A stretch of 64,000 nt of DNA from Albidovulum inexpectatum (GCF_002927635.1 NZ_PRDS01000001.1:310001-374000), one strand, 5' to 3'. Counted from the stretch's first letter, positions 1-8,868 are shown. Notes: a model not told the origin generated them from the sequence alone. A program made the numbers and translations.

Positions 1-5
1 TCGCG

Positions 6-782
6 ATGGCCTTGAACGTGGTCTATGCGATCATCATCCTGATCGTGGCGCTTTTCGCATCGGGCTGGGCCCGGCGCCGGATCACGCGCATTCCCGAACG
101 AAATCCCCGGCTTGACCCCACCCTGTTCGGCTTTCTGGGCAGCCTGGCCAAATACGGCATCCTGGCACTGGCCGGCGTGTTCATCCTGAACCGCTTTGGA
201 ATCCAGACGGCATCCCTGGTGGCGCTGATCGGTGCCGCGGGCCTGGCAATCGGCCTGGCGCTTCAGGGCACGCTTTCCAACCTTGCCGCGGGGGTGATGC
301 TGATCCTGTTCCGGCCCTTTCGCGTGGGCGACTATGTCGAGATCTCGGGTGTCTCGGGCACGGTCAGGGAGGTCGCATTGTTCTTCACCGAGCTTGCGAC
401 CGCGGACAACCTTCAGGTGATCCTGCCAAATGGCGATGTCTGGGCGAACAAGATCGTGAACTATTCTGCCAACCCGACCCGGCGCGTCGATCTGACGATC
501 GGCGTCAGCTATGACACCGATCTGAAGCGGGCCGAAACCGTCCTGCGCGACATCGTCACCGCCGACCCGCGGGTCCATGCGGATCCCGAACCGTTCATCA
601 AGGTCAAGGCCCTGGGCGATTCCTCGGTCGATTTCGCGGTCCGTGCCTGGGTGGATCGCGCCGACTGGTGGGATACGACCTGCGACCTGACGCGGGCGAT
701 CAAGGATCGGCTCGACGCCGAAGGGATCGACATTCCCTATCCGACCCGAACCATCCTGATGCCCGGCAATCAGGCCGCGTAG
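6..782 (+). CDS. MscS family mechanosensitive ion channel (probably 5'-truncated by window)
   Basis: Small-conductance mechanosensitive channel of the inner membrane, expected to release solutes on hypo-osmotic shock. The visible 258 residues contain a hydrophobic segment at about 2-20, a second at about 42-62, and the pore-lining TM3 region at about 68-98, rich in Gly and Ala as in MscS. The beta domain follows (FRPFRVGDYVEISG, then ILPNGDVWANKIVNYS), and the C-terminal alpha/beta domain ends IDIPYPTRTIL, a usual MscS ending. The first ATG lies five bases from the window edge and no ribosome binding site can be seen, so the real start is probably upstream. A second, longer MscS-type channel lies at 28323-29702. 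Confidence 0.85.
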   Translation: MALNVVYAIIILIVALFASGWARRRITRIPERNPRLDPTLFGFLGSLAKYGILALAGVFILNRFGIQTASLVALIGAAGLAIGLALQGTLSNLAAGVMLILFRPFRVGDYVEISGVSGTVREVALFFTELATADNLQVILPNGDVWANKIVNYSANPTRRVDLTIGVSYDTDLKRAETVLRDIVTADPRVHADPEPFIKVKALGDSSVDFAVRAWVDRADWWDTTCDLTRAIKDRLDAEGIDIPYPTRTILMPGNQAA

Positions 783-788
783 TCTGAC

Positions 789-1277
789 TCAGATCGCCTC
801 GAGCAGCGACTCGCCCGCCGAAACCGTGCATTCACCGGGCGAGTCCTCGACCTGCAGCACGCGAACGACACCGTCCTCGGCCATCAGGGCATAACGGCGC
901 GAGCGGTTGATCAGGCCGACGGGCGGCGCGGAGAAGTCCATCCCGATCGCGCGCGTGAACGCCGCCTCGGGATCGGCCAGCATCAGCAGACCGGCCTTCT
1001 CGGCCCCGGTCGATTCGGCCCAGGCCTTCATCACGAAGGGGTCGTTGACAGACACGCAGATGATGTCCTCGACGCCCTTTTCGGCGAACTTGTCGCGGGT
1101 GCGCATGAAGCTGGGGACATGCGCCGTGGTGCAGGTGCCGGTATAGGCGCCGGGCAGCCCGAAGATCACGACCTTGCGGCCCTTGACCAGGTCGGACAGC
1201 TGGACGGTTTCGGGGCCATTGTCCCCCATGCGCATCAATGTGGCATCGGGCAGGCGATCGCCGGGTTTGATTGTCAT
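789..1277 (-). CDS. Peroxiredoxin (Prx5-like, redoxin domain)
   Basis: Thiol peroxidase reducing hydroperoxides in the cytoplasm. The 162-residue protein has the Prx5 active-site signature PGAYTGTC with the peroxidatic Cys at about residue 49, and a further Cys near residue 150 (PGECTVS) that could act as resolving Cys. The chosen ATG at 1277 is preceded by GAAGGAC at a suitable distance. The same frame is open ten codons further upstream but that extension has no ribosome binding site and does not resemble the family. It is transcribed toward the end of the mscS gene and diverges from the FAD oxidoreductase at 1355. Confidence 0.9.
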   Translation of the reverse strand: MTIKPGDRLPDATLMRMGDNGPETVQLSDLVKGRKVVIFGLPGAYTGTCTTAHVPSFMRTRDKFAEKGVEDIICVSVNDPFVMKAWAESTGAEKAGLLMLADPEAAFTRAIGMDFSAPPVGLINRSRRYALMAEDGVVRVLQVEDSPGECTVSAGESLLEAI

Positions 1278-1354
1278 CTGGATGTCCTTCACATTGCGTT
1301 TTCCCAAGCCAACGATATAGCCTCCGCACCAGCTTGGACCAGAGGAGACATCGC

Positions 1355-2566
1355 ATGGGCGACCGGATTGTCATCGTGGGCGCGGGCCAGGCGGGCGCGT
1401 CGCTTGCCGCGAAACTGCGCGCGCTGGGACATGACGGGCCGATCACGATGATCGGCGACGAACCCGTTCCGCCCTATCAGCGCCCGCCCCTGTCAAAGGC
1501 CTATCTGCTGGGCGAGATGGAGGCCGAGCGGCTGTGGCTGCGCGCGCCTTCCTTCTGGCAGGAAAACGGGATCGAGCTGATCACCGGACACCAGGCGACC
1601 GCCATCGATCGCGACCGCCGCGTCGTCCGCGCGGGGGGACGGGAGATCCCCTATGATCAGCTTGCCCTGACCACGGGGGCACGGCCGCGCCGCCTTGCGG
1701 CGGAAATCGGCGGCGACCTGCCGGGCGTGCATGTCGTGCGCACGCTGGCGGATGTCGATGCCATGGCGCCCGAGTTTCGCCCCGGACGCCGCGTGCTGAT
1801 CGTCGGCGGCGGTTATATCGGGCTCGAGGCCGCAGCGGTCGCCTCGAAACTGGGCCTGAAGGTCACGCTGATCGAAATGGCGCCGCGCATCCTCAATCGC
1901 GTTGCTTGCAAGCAGACCGCCGACCATTTCCGCGCGCTGCATCAGGCCCATGGCGTGACGATCCGCGAATCGACCACGCTGCAACGACTGGAGGGCGAGG
2001 GCCATGTCAGCGCCGCGATCCTCAATGACGGCGAGCGGATCGAGACCGATTTCGTCATCGTCGGCATTGGTATCCTGCCCAATGTCGAGCTGGCGCAGGA
2101 GGCCGGCCTGACGATCGAGAACGGCATCTGGACCGATGCCCTGGGGCGCACATCGGACGCGGCGATCTGGTCGGCGGGCGACTGCGCCTCGTTTCCCTGG
2201 GCGGGCGGGCGTATCCGGCTGGAAAGCGTGGGCAATGCGATCGACCAGGCGGAATGCGTGGCCATCAACATGCTGGGCGCGAACACGCCCTACCAGGCCC
2301 GGCCCTGGTTCTGGTCGGACCAGTATGACGTCAAGCTGCAGATCGCCGGGCTGGGCACCGGCCATGACCGGATCGTGACCCGGCAGGGTGAAGGCGGCGC
2401 GGTCAGCTTCTGGTATTTCAGGGGCGACCGCCTGATCGCCATTGATGCCGTCAACGACGCGCGCGCCTACATGATCGGCAAGCGCCTGATCGAGGCGGGA
2501 AAGACGGCCGACCCCGACCGGCTGGCCGATCCGGGCTTCGACCTCAAGTCGCTGTTGCGCGCATGA
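1355..2566 (+). CDS. FAD-dependent NAD(P)H:ferredoxin/rubredoxin reductase family
   Basis: Pyridine nucleotide-disulfide oxidoreductase fold protein of the ferredoxin/rubredoxin reductase type, which passes electrons from NAD(P)H through FAD to a small iron-sulfur protein. FAD-binding GAGQAGAS lies near residues 7-14, a second Rossmann motif GGGYIGLE near 150, and the FAD-closing SAGDCAS near 270. There are no redox-active disulfide Cys, as expected for this subfamily. The start ATG at 1355 follows AGAGGAG. The stop overlaps the rsmD start in an ATGA, implying translational coupling. The partner ferredoxin is not encoded nearby, so the substrate is unknown. Confidence 0.85.
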   Translation: MGDRIVIVGAGQAGASLAAKLRALGHDGPITMIGDEPVPPYQRPPLSKAYLLGEMEAERLWLRAPSFWQENGIELITGHQATAIDRDRRVVRAGGREIPYDQLALTTGARPRRLAAEIGGDLPGVHVVRTLADVDAMAPEFRPGRRVLIVGGGYIGLEAAAVASKLGLKVTLIEMAPRILNRVACKQTADHFRALHQAHGVTIRESTTLQRLEGEGHVSAAILNDGERIETDFVIVGIGILPNVELAQEAGLTIENGIWTDALGRTSDAAIWSAGDCASFPWAGGRIRLESVGNAIDQAECVAINMLGANTPYQARPWFWSDQYDVKLQIAGLGTGHDRIVTRQGEGGAVSFWYFRGDRLIAIDAVNDARAYMIGKRLIEAGKTADPDRLADPGFDLKSLLRA

Positions 2567-3126
2567 GGATCATCGGCGGAACGCGGCGTGGCCTGAAACT
2601 GGCCGATCTTGGGCCGGGCGACGAACAGGCACGGCTGCGCCCGACCTCGGACCGGGTGCGCGAGGCCATCTTCAACCTGCTGACGAACGGCCCCTACGGC
2701 AATCCGGTCCATGGCGCGCGCGTGCTGGACCTGTTCGCTGGAACGGGGGCACTGGGGCTCGAAGCCCTGTCGCGCGGGGCGGCGCGCGTGGCCTTCGTCG
2801 ATGACGGCGCGGTGGCGCGCGCGCTGCTGCGGCGCAATATCGAGAAGATGCAGGCGATGGGTGTCACCGATGTCTGGCGCCGCGACGCAACCCGGATGGG
2901 CCCCAATCGCGGCCCGGGCTATGACCTTGTCTTCCTCGACCCGCCCTATGGCCAGGGCTTGGGGGAGCGCGCGGTGGCATCCCTGATCGAGGGCGGCTGG
3001 CTTACGCCACAGGCCTTGATCGTGTGGGAGGAAAGCACCCCGCCGGTGCCGCCGGCGGGCATCGAACAGATCGACCAGCGCCGCTATGGCGACACGATCA
3101 TCACCATATGCAGGGCGGCCGGATGA
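2563..3126 (+). CDS. rsmD: 16S rRNA (guanine(966)-N(2))-methyltransferase RsmD
   Basis: SAM-dependent methyltransferase that modifies G966 of 16S rRNA during small-subunit assembly. At 187 residues it has the usual size. The SAM-binding motif LDLFAGTGALGLEALSRG is near residues 52-69 and the catalytic N2-guanine motif DPPYG near 126-130. The N-terminal MRIIGGTRRG is characteristic of RsmD. It sits in an ATGA-coupled run between the FAD reductase and the HAD hydrolase. Confidence 0.95.
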   Translation: MRIIGGTRRGLKLADLGPGDEQARLRPTSDRVREAIFNLLTNGPYGNPVHGARVLDLFAGTGALGLEALSRGAARVAFVDDGAVARALLRRNIEKMQAMGVTDVWRRDATRMGPNRGPGYDLVFLDPPYGQGLGERAVASLIEGGWLTPQALIVWEESTPPVPPAGIEQIDQRRYGDTIITICRAAG

Positions 3127-3785
3127 CCCGCCCCTTGCCGCGGCCGGCTGCCGTGCTGTTCGATTGCGACGGCGTGATCGTGGACAGCGAACCGATCACG
3201 GATCGGGTGATCGCCCGCAACCTCAGCCGCCATGGCTATCCGGTTACGCCGGACCAGGTTTCGGCCCTTTTCGTCGGCGGCACCATCGCGGGCATCGCCG
3301 CTCACGTCCACCGGCAAGGCATTGCCCTGCCCGAGACCTGGGTCGAAGACGTCTATGACGAAATGTTCGCGGCGCTGGCCCGGGGCACGCCCCTGGTCGC
3401 GGGGGTTGGGGATGTGTTCGATGCGCTCGATCGCGCGGGCATCCCTTATGCGGTGGGCTCGAACGGACCCCATCGCAAGATGCAGGTCACCCTGGGCCAG
3501 CGTCCTGCCATGATGCAACGACTTCAGGGGCGGATCTTTTCGCGTGAGGATGTGGCCCGGCCGAAACCTGCGCCCGATCTTTACCTGCACGCGGCACGCG
3601 CGCTGAACGTTCCCCCCGGCGCGTGCATCGTCGTCGAGGACAGTGCGACTGGCGCACGCGCGGCCGCGGCCGCCGGGATGGCGTGCCTGGGCTATGCACC
3701 GCACGGGCGGATCGAGCATCTGGCGAGTGAAGGCGCCACGCCGTTTTCCGACATGGCCGACCTGCCGCGGCTTCTTGGCCTGTGA
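3123..3785 (+). CDS. HAD-IA family hydrolase (phosphatase/phosphomutase-like)
   Basis: Haloacid dehalogenase superfamily member with the nucleophile motif FDCDGVIVDSE near residues 13-23, a Ser motif (GSNG) near 110, the Lys motif (RPKPAPDLYL) near 145 and the acidic motif VEDSATGARAA near 170. This layout fits phosphoglycolate phosphatase or beta-phosphoglucomutase-like enzymes; the substrate cannot be read from sequence. The ATG at 3123 overlaps the rsmD stop (ATGA), so the upstream in-frame extension is rejected. It converges with map; the stops are five bases apart. Confidence 0.85.
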   Translation: MTRPLPRPAAVLFDCDGVIVDSEPITDRVIARNLSRHGYPVTPDQVSALFVGGTIAGIAAHVHRQGIALPETWVEDVYDEMFAALARGTPLVAGVGDVFDALDRAGIPYAVGSNGPHRKMQVTLGQRPAMMQRLQGRIFSREDVARPKPAPDLYLHAARALNVPPGACIVVEDSATGARAAAAAGMACLGYAPHGRIEHLASEGATPFSDMADLPRLLGL

Positions 3786-3790
3786 CGCGA

Positions 3791-4666
3791 TCAGGCGGCC
3801 TTCCACGTCGGATGGAACAGGCCCGCAGGCGATAGCGTGAAGATCTCGCAGCCATCGGCCGTTACGCCCACGGAATGTTCGAACTGGGCCGAAAGCTGCT
3901 TGTCGCGCGTGACCGCCGTCCAATCGTCGGACAGAACCTCGGTTTCGGGCCGCCCGAGATTCACCATCGGCTCGATCGTGAAGAACATGCCCTCTTCCAG
4001 CACCGGCCCGGTTCCGCGCCGGCCATAGTGCAGCACGTTGGGCGGCGCGTGAAAGACACGGCCAAGCCCGTGGCCGCAGAAGTCGCGCACCACGCTGAAA
4101 CGCTGGCTTTCGACATAAGACTGGATCGCATGGCCGATATCGCCAAAGGTCGCGCCGGGACGGACGGCCTCGATCCCCTTCATCAGCGCGTCATGGGTCA
4201 CCTGAATCAGGCGCGCGGCCTTCTTGCTGGGCTTTCCTGCGACATACATGCGGCTGGTATCGCCATACCAGCCATCGACGATCACGGTCACGTCGATATT
4301 CAGGATGTCGCCATCGCGCAGCACGTCATCGGCACGCCGCTTCTCGAGATCCTTCGAGATCGTCTCGTCCCGGCTCATCGGGATGGGGGCGCCCGGTATG
4401 CCGTGACAGACCACGTGGTTCACCGAAATGCACGAGGCATGCTGATAGCCGCGATAGCCGATCGTGGCCGAACGCACACCCAGCTCCTCGATCCGGTTGC
4501 GGATGAAATCGTCCAGCGCGCCGGTCGTGACACCGGGCGCGACCATCGGCGCGACCTCGTCCAGGATCTGGGCGGCGACGCGACCCGCTTCGCGCATTCC
4601 GGCAAAATCCTCCGGCTCATGGATGCGGATTCCGTCCTTGGTCACTCGGCCACGGGAAGTCTTCAA
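3791..4666 (-). CDS. map: Methionine aminopeptidase, type I (TTG start)
   Basis: Removes the initiator Met from nascent proteins. The 291-residue protein shows the dinuclear metal ligands of the pita-bread fold: the two Asp in NIDVTVIVDGWYGDTSR, His in GHGLGRVFH, Glu in FTIEPMVN and Glu in FEHSVGVT, plus the substrate His in YQHASCISVNHVVCHG. I chose a TTG start at 4666 because it follows AAAGGAG with a 7-base gap and family-like sequence begins there (KTSRGRVTKDGIRIHE); the upstream ATG at 4807 would add an unrelated 47 residues. It diverges from the molybdopterin-binding protein gene. Confidence 0.93.
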   Translation of the reverse strand: MKTSRGRVTKDGIRIHEPEDFAGMREAGRVAAQILDEVAPMVAPGVTTGALDDFIRNRIEELGVRSATIGYRGYQHASCISVNHVVCHGIPGAPIPMSRDETISKDLEKRRADDVLRDGDILNIDVTVIVDGWYGDTSRMYVAGKPSKKAARLIQVTHDALMKGIEAVRPGATFGDIGHAIQSYVESQRFSVVRDFCGHGLGRVFHAPPNVLHYGRRGTGPVLEEGMFFTIEPMVNLGRPETEVLSDDWTAVTRDKQLSAQFEHSVGVTADGCEIFTLSPAGLFHPTWKAA

Positions 4667-4785
4667 GGGTCGCTCCTTTCCTGATCTCGCGGTGTAGATA
4701 GTGAACTGCGGGGCCAAAGACCAGAGCCGGGGCTTTCCCGCGCGCCCGCGCCAGCCTAAAGATGCTGGGAAAGACGGGGGAAACC

Positions 4786-5517
4786 ATGCCGAATCCGACA
4801 GCCGCAATCCTGATCATCGGGGATGAAATCCTGACCGGCCGCACCCGCGACGCCAACATGCACCACCTGGCGCAAGAGCTGGCCCGCGCGGGCATCGACC
4901 TGATCGAGGCCCGCTTTGTACGTGACGACCACGACGCGATCGTGCGCGCGGTCAACGACCTGCGCAAGGCTCATGACCATGTCTTCACCTCGGGCGGGAT
5001 CGGGCCCACCCATGACGACATCACGGCCGATGCCGTGGCCGCCGCCTTTGGTGTCCCGATCGGGATCCGCGAGGATGCGCGCGCGATCCTGGCCGCCCAT
5101 TACGACCGCGCCGGGCTGGAATTCAACGCCGCGCGCCAGCGCATGGCGCGCATTCCCGAAGGCGCGACGCTGATCGAAAACCCGATCTCGGCGGCACCCG
5201 GCTTCTCGCTGGGCAATGTCCACGTGATGGCGGGCGTGCCGGACATCTTCAAGGCGATGGTCGCATCGCTTCTGCCTCGCCTGACCGGCGGCAAGCCACT
5301 GATGTCGCAAAGCTGGCGGGTCGAGCAGGGCGAAGGCGTGATCGCCACGCCCCTGGCCGAACTGGCCGCCGAATTCCCCGATCTGTCCTTTGGCTCCTAT
5401 CCCTTCATTCAGAACGGGGTCCACGGGTCAAACATCGTCGTGCGCGGCACCGATCCCGCCCGCATCGACGCGGCAATGGCACGGCTGGCCAAACTCTTCC
5501 CCAATCCACGCGTATGA
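4786..5517 (+). CDS. Molybdopterin-binding domain protein (CinA N-terminal-like)
   Basis: Stand-alone MoCF/MogA-fold protein of 243 residues resembling the N-terminal half of CinA. Visible motifs are the substrate-binding GDEILTGRTRDAN near residues 10-22 and TSGGIGPTHDDITADA near 70-85. The C-terminal nicotinamide-nucleotide amidase domain of full CinA is absent, so this is the short form common in alphaproteobacteria; function is not firmly established. The ATG at 4786 is preferred over 4762 because a GGGGGAAA stretch precedes it and homologous sequence starts there. The stop overlaps the next gene (ATGA). Confidence 0.8.
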   Translation: MPNPTAAILIIGDEILTGRTRDANMHHLAQELARAGIDLIEARFVRDDHDAIVRAVNDLRKAHDHVFTSGGIGPTHDDITADAVAAAFGVPIGIREDARAILAAHYDRAGLEFNAARQRMARIPEGATLIENPISAAPGFSLGNVHVMAGVPDIFKAMVASLLPRLTGGKPLMSQSWRVEQGEGVIATPLAELAAEFPDLSFGSYPFIQNGVHGSNIVVRGTDPARIDAAMARLAKLFPNPRV

Positions 5518-6251
5518 CCGACCTGTTTGCCGTGACCGAGGCGACATGGCCGGCCGCCGCATTGCACCGGGCCGGTGCCTTTGTCGTGCGCCAAGGGCAG
5601 GGCGGCGGCAAGCGTGTCTCTTCGGCCACGCTGGACGGCCCGTGGGATGCGCGGGACATAGCGGCGGCCGAGGCCATGCATGCCCGCCTCGACCAGCCTT
5701 CATTGTTCATGATCCGCCCCGGTGAGGAAGCGCTGGACACGGCGCTTGCGGCGCGCGGCTACGTCGTGGTCGATCCTGTCCACATCTTCCACGCCCGGCT
5801 CGACGTCGGCGTGCCATTGTGCGGGCCGGTCCCGCCTGTTTCCGCCTTCGAAATCTGGCCGCCTCTTGCGGTCATGCGGGACATCTGGGCCGAAGGCGGC
5901 ATTGGTCCCGAACGCCAGGCCGTCATGCAGCGGGCAAAGGGCCCGAAGACCGCGATCCTTGCCCGCAGCCGCGACCGCGCCGCGGGCGTGGCCTTTGTCG
6001 CAATCCACGACGGAACGGCCATGCTGCACGCATTGCATGTCCTGCCGCAACTTCGTCGGCAAGGATCCGCCGTCAACATCATGCGCAAGGCTGCCCATTG
6101 GGCACAAGATCACGGCGCAGGCCAGTTATCTGTCGTCGTCACGCGCGCGAACGCCGCTGCCTGTACATTGTATTCTTCTTTGGGAATGCAGATTGTGGCA
6201 GGATATCACTATCGTCTGGGGGGGACGAAAACGGGGATGACGGCACGTTGA
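5514..6251 (+). CDS. GNAT family N-acetyltransferase
   Basis: The C-terminal half carries the GNAT fold: the acetyl-CoA loop in LPQLRRQGSAVNIMR near residues 178-192 and the NAAACTLYSSLGM segment near 215-227, typical of Rim-like or aminoglycoside-type acetyltransferases. The N-terminal half is less conserved and probably shapes the acceptor site. The acceptor is unknown. It starts inside the stop of the preceding molybdopterin-binding gene (ATGA) and its own stop overlaps a possible TTG start of the following AhpD-like gene, so the three are probably co-translated. Confidence 0.8.
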   Translation: MTDLFAVTEATWPAAALHRAGAFVVRQGQGGGKRVSSATLDGPWDARDIAAAEAMHARLDQPSLFMIRPGEEALDTALAARGYVVVDPVHIFHARLDVGVPLCGPVPPVSAFEIWPPLAVMRDIWAEGGIGPERQAVMQRAKGPKTAILARSRDRAAGVAFVAIHDGTAMLHALHVLPQLRRQGSAVNIMRKAAHWAQDHGAGQLSVVVTRANAAACTLYSSLGMQIVAGYHYRLGGTKTGMTAR

Positions 6252-6256
6252 AGGAC

Positions 6257-6823
6257 ATGGATGCCAAGCCGACGGCGCTTGACCTGCCCATGGTCGAGCC
6301 TCTTCCGGTTGAGACCCGGAAGTATTTCGACCTGTGCCAGGAAAAGCTTGGCCTGATCCCGAATGTCCTGAAAGCCTATGCCTTCGACATCGCAAAGCTC
6401 AACACCTTCACCACCTTCTACAATGACCTGATGCTGGGCGAAAGTGGCCTGTCCAAGCTGGAACGCGAGATGATCGCGGTCGTCGTTTCCGCGTTGAACC
6501 GCTGCTGGTATTGCCAGGTCGCGCACGGGGCCGCGGTGCGGCAGCTGTCAGGCGACCCCGCGCTGGGAGAGGCGCTGGTCATGAACTGGCGGGTTGCGCC
6601 GCTCGACGCACGGCAGCGCGCGATGCTGGAATTTGCGGAAAAGCTGACCCAGTCCTCGCACAAGATCGAGGAAAGCGACCGTCAGGCCCTGCGCGATGTC
6701 GGGTTTTCGGACCGCGACATCTGGGACATTGCCTCGGTCATCGGCTTTTTCAACATGACAAATCGCATCGCCTCGGCGACCGGGATGCAGCCCAATCCCG
6801 AGTATCACGGGGTGGCGCGATGA
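6257..6823 (+). CDS. AhpD-like peroxidase-related protein (carboxymuconolactone decarboxylase family)
   Basis: All-helical AhpD-fold protein of about 188 residues. The redox motif CWYCQVAHG matches the CxxCxxxH active site of alkylhydroperoxidase D-like proteins, predicting thiol-dependent peroxidase activity. The C-terminal GFFNMTNRIASATGMQPNPEY is typical of the peroxidase-related subfamily. Two starts are possible: ATG at 6257, whose only AAGGA lies too close, or TTG at 6248, which overlaps the GNAT stop as TTGA and would suit coupling. The stop overlaps the OmpA-like gene (ATGA). Confidence 0.85.
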   Translation: MDAKPTALDLPMVEPLPVETRKYFDLCQEKLGLIPNVLKAYAFDIAKLNTFTTFYNDLMLGESGLSKLEREMIAVVVSALNRCWYCQVAHGAAVRQLSGDPALGEALVMNWRVAPLDARQRAMLEFAEKLTQSSHKIEESDRQALRDVGFSDRDIWDIASVIGFFNMTNRIASATGMQPNPEYHGVAR

Positions 6824-7755
6824 AACGTCTGCTGACTGCATTGGTTCTGGCGGCACCCGCCCCGGTCATCGCGGCACCCACATTGTCCATGCCGCCCAGC
6901 GCCCATGCCACGGCCGAGGAGGTCCGGCCGCTGGAAAGCTATGCGATGCCCATCGGGCCCTGGCATGACGGCAAACTTCCCGCCATCGAGGTACGCGGCG
7001 AAGTCACACGCACCGCATGGCGCATTCGCGAAGGTGACACGACGACACTGGCCGTGATGAACCGCCTGCGCGAACAGCTTGTCGCCGAAGGCTTCGAGAT
7101 CCTGTTCGAATGCGAGTCCGAAGCTTGCGGCGGCTTCGATTTCCGTTATTCGACCGAGATCCTGCCCGAGCCGGACATGCATGTCGATCTGGGCGATTTT
7201 CGATATCTGGCAGCGCGCCGCGACGCGGGCGCGACCAAGGACCATTTCAGCCTGCTGGTCAGCCGTTCGGCCGACAGCGCATGGGTCCAGATGATCCGCG
7301 TCGGCGCGCCGATTTCCGATCCCACCCCGCTTGCCAGGGCGCGCTTCACGGCCGATGACGCCGCCGCGGATCCAGAAAGATCCGTGACCGACACGCTCGT
7401 CGCGCTTGGCAGGGTCGTGCTGGACGATCTGGAATTTGCATCGGGCACAACCTCGCTTCGTCCCGGGGATTATCGCTCGCTTGCCGCGCTTGCCGCCTAT
7501 CTGAACGAGGATCGCGCCCGCCACGTCACGCTTGTGGGGCACACCGATGCCGATGGCCCGCTTGAGGCCAATGTCGTCATTTCGCGCAAGAGGGCCGAGG
7601 CCGTGCGCCGCGCGCTGATCGATCGGTTCGGGGTCAATCCCGACCAGATCGCGACCAACGGCATAGGCTGGCTAAGCCCGATCGCCTCGAACATGACCGA
7701 GGAAGGCCGGGCACGGAATCGCCGGGTCGAGGCGTTGCTGACCGCGCCCCGATAG
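6820..7755 (+). CDS. OmpA family protein with signal peptide
   Basis: Exported 311-residue protein. An N-terminal signal peptide (MKRLLTALVLAAPAPVIAAP) precedes an unassigned domain of about 180 residues that contains a CESEACGGFDF motif, possibly a disulfide. An OmpA peptidoglycan-binding domain occupies about 205-308: GHTDADGPLEANVVISRKRAEAV near residues 240-262 and ARNRRVEALL near 299-308, with the diaminopimelate-binding Asp and Arg positions kept. It is translationally coupled to the AhpD-like gene. Likely an outer-membrane or periplasmic protein tethered to the cell wall. Confidence 0.85.
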   Translation: MKRLLTALVLAAPAPVIAAPTLSMPPSAHATAEEVRPLESYAMPIGPWHDGKLPAIEVRGEVTRTAWRIREGDTTTLAVMNRLREQLVAEGFEILFECESEACGGFDFRYSTEILPEPDMHVDLGDFRYLAARRDAGATKDHFSLLVSRSADSAWVQMIRVGAPISDPTPLARARFTADDAAADPERSVTDTLVALGRVVLDDLEFASGTTSLRPGDYRSLAALAAYLNEDRARHVTLVGHTDADGPLEANVVISRKRAEAVRRALIDRFGVNPDQIATNGIGWLSPIASNMTEEGRARNRRVEALLTAPR

Positions 7756-7783
7756 GACATGCCCGTCCTCGATCGAAATCATG

Positions 7784-7807
7784 CGGCAACGGATTGCCCC
7801 GTTGCCG
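7784..7807. terminator. Hairpin between convergent OmpA-like and LysR genes
   Basis: A 9-bp perfect stem CGGCAACGG / CCGTTGCCG with a 6-base loop lies between two convergent stops. It lacks a clear T run on either strand, so it may be a weak bidirectional terminator. Confidence 0.5.
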
Positions 7808-7814
7808 GGACGTT

Positions 7815-8720
7815 TCACCACAGGTCGGGGCCCTTGTCGGCAAAGGCTTCCGCCAGAAAGTCGATGAAGGCCCGGACCTTGGGCTGCGTGAAGCGCCCGG
7901 GCGGATAGACCGCATAGACGCTCAGCGTCTCTTTCGGCAGGCTCGGGATCGCATCTTCCAAAAGGCCCCGCTTCATCGCGTCGGCGTACAGGAAGGACGG
8001 CAGATAGGCGATGCCAAGTCCGGCAATCGCCGCCTGCAACAGCGACTGGCCGTCATTCACGGTCAGCCAGCCCTGCGTGCGCACCTGACGCTTTTCCCCC
8101 GATGGCGCCGTGATCTTCCAGACATTGCCCGAGGCCTGGTTGGAATAATGCAGCAGCTTGTGTTCGTTCAGATCATCGATCCGCTGCGGGCGTCCAAACT
8201 TCTGGAAATAGGACGGTGAGCCGACCATGCGCCGCGTCGTCTCACACAGCTTGCGGGCGCGCAGCGAGGAATCCTCCATTTCGCCCAGCCGGATCGCCAT
8301 GTCGAAGCCTTCCGAGATCAGTTCGACATAGCGGTTGTTCAGCACCATGTTCAGCGAAATGTCCGGGTATTGGTGCAGGAAACGGCCCAGAATGGGCGAC
8401 AGCAGACTGACGCCGAAATCTGTCGCCACGGAAATGCGCAAAAGGCCCGAGGGCGCGGCCTGCATCGCGGTGACCAGGGCATCCGCTTCGCCCGCGTCAT
8501 TCAGAACGCGCCGCGCCCGGTCGTAATAGGCAAGGCCGATCTCGGTCGGGGAGACACGCCGCGTCGTGCGGTTCAAAAGCCGCGCGCCCAGCCGCGCCTC
8601 CAGCGAGGAGACATGCTTCGAAACGGCAGACTTGGAAATGCCAAGCTTCTTGGCCGCGTCCGTGAACCCTCCCTGATCAACGACCGCGGCAAAGGCTTCC
8701 ATCTCTGTCAGTCGGTCCAT
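7815..8720 (-). CDS. LysR family transcriptional regulator
   Basis: The N-terminal winged helix-turn-helix (FTDAAKKLGISKSAVSKHVSSLEARLGARLLNRTTR, split here across the DNA-recognition helices at about residues 18-52) is followed by a LysR substrate-binding domain (from about 90). The helix-turn-helix resembles the large CrgA/AaeR-like subgroup. I chose ATG at 8720 (MDRLTEMEAF); a GTG three codons upstream at 8729 is possible. Its target is unknown: the gene lies downstream of fadH in the same orientation, not divergent from a metabolic gene. A short inverted repeat lies just upstream at 8740-8753. Confidence 0.9.
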   Translation of the reverse strand: MDRLTEMEAFAAVVDQGGFTDAAKKLGISKSAVSKHVSSLEARLGARLLNRTTRRVSPTEIGLAYYDRARRVLNDAGEADALVTAMQAAPSGLLRISVATDFGVSLLSPILGRFLHQYPDISLNMVLNNRYVELISEGFDMAIRLGEMEDSSLRARKLCETTRRMVGSPSYFQKFGRPQRIDDLNEHKLLHYSNQASGNVWKITAPSGEKRQVRTQGWLTVNDGQSLLQAAIAGLGIAYLPSFLYADAMKRGLLEDAIPSLPKETLSVYAVYPPGRFTQPKVRAFIDFLAEAFADKGPDLW

Positions 8721-8739
8721 TGATTTCACCCGTTATATA

Positions 8740-8753
8740 ATGACCGCCGTCAT
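8740..8753. promoter_or_regulatory. Inverted repeat upstream of LysR gene (possible operator)
   Basis: ATGAC-CGCC-GTCAT, two perfect 5-base arms about 20 bases before the LysR start codon, in an AT-richer patch (TTATATAATG). This is where an autoregulatory site could lie, but it does not show the T-N11-A core in an obvious way. Suggestive only. Confidence 0.3.
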
Positions 8754-8868
8754 CATGTATCGGGCGCAATTCGGGCAACATTGCGATCTGCGCTGGACAA
8801 GACTGGGGTATTGTTCGGCACCAAAATGCCTGAATTCCGTCGTTTCGTTCCAAATCCTTGACAGCGGA

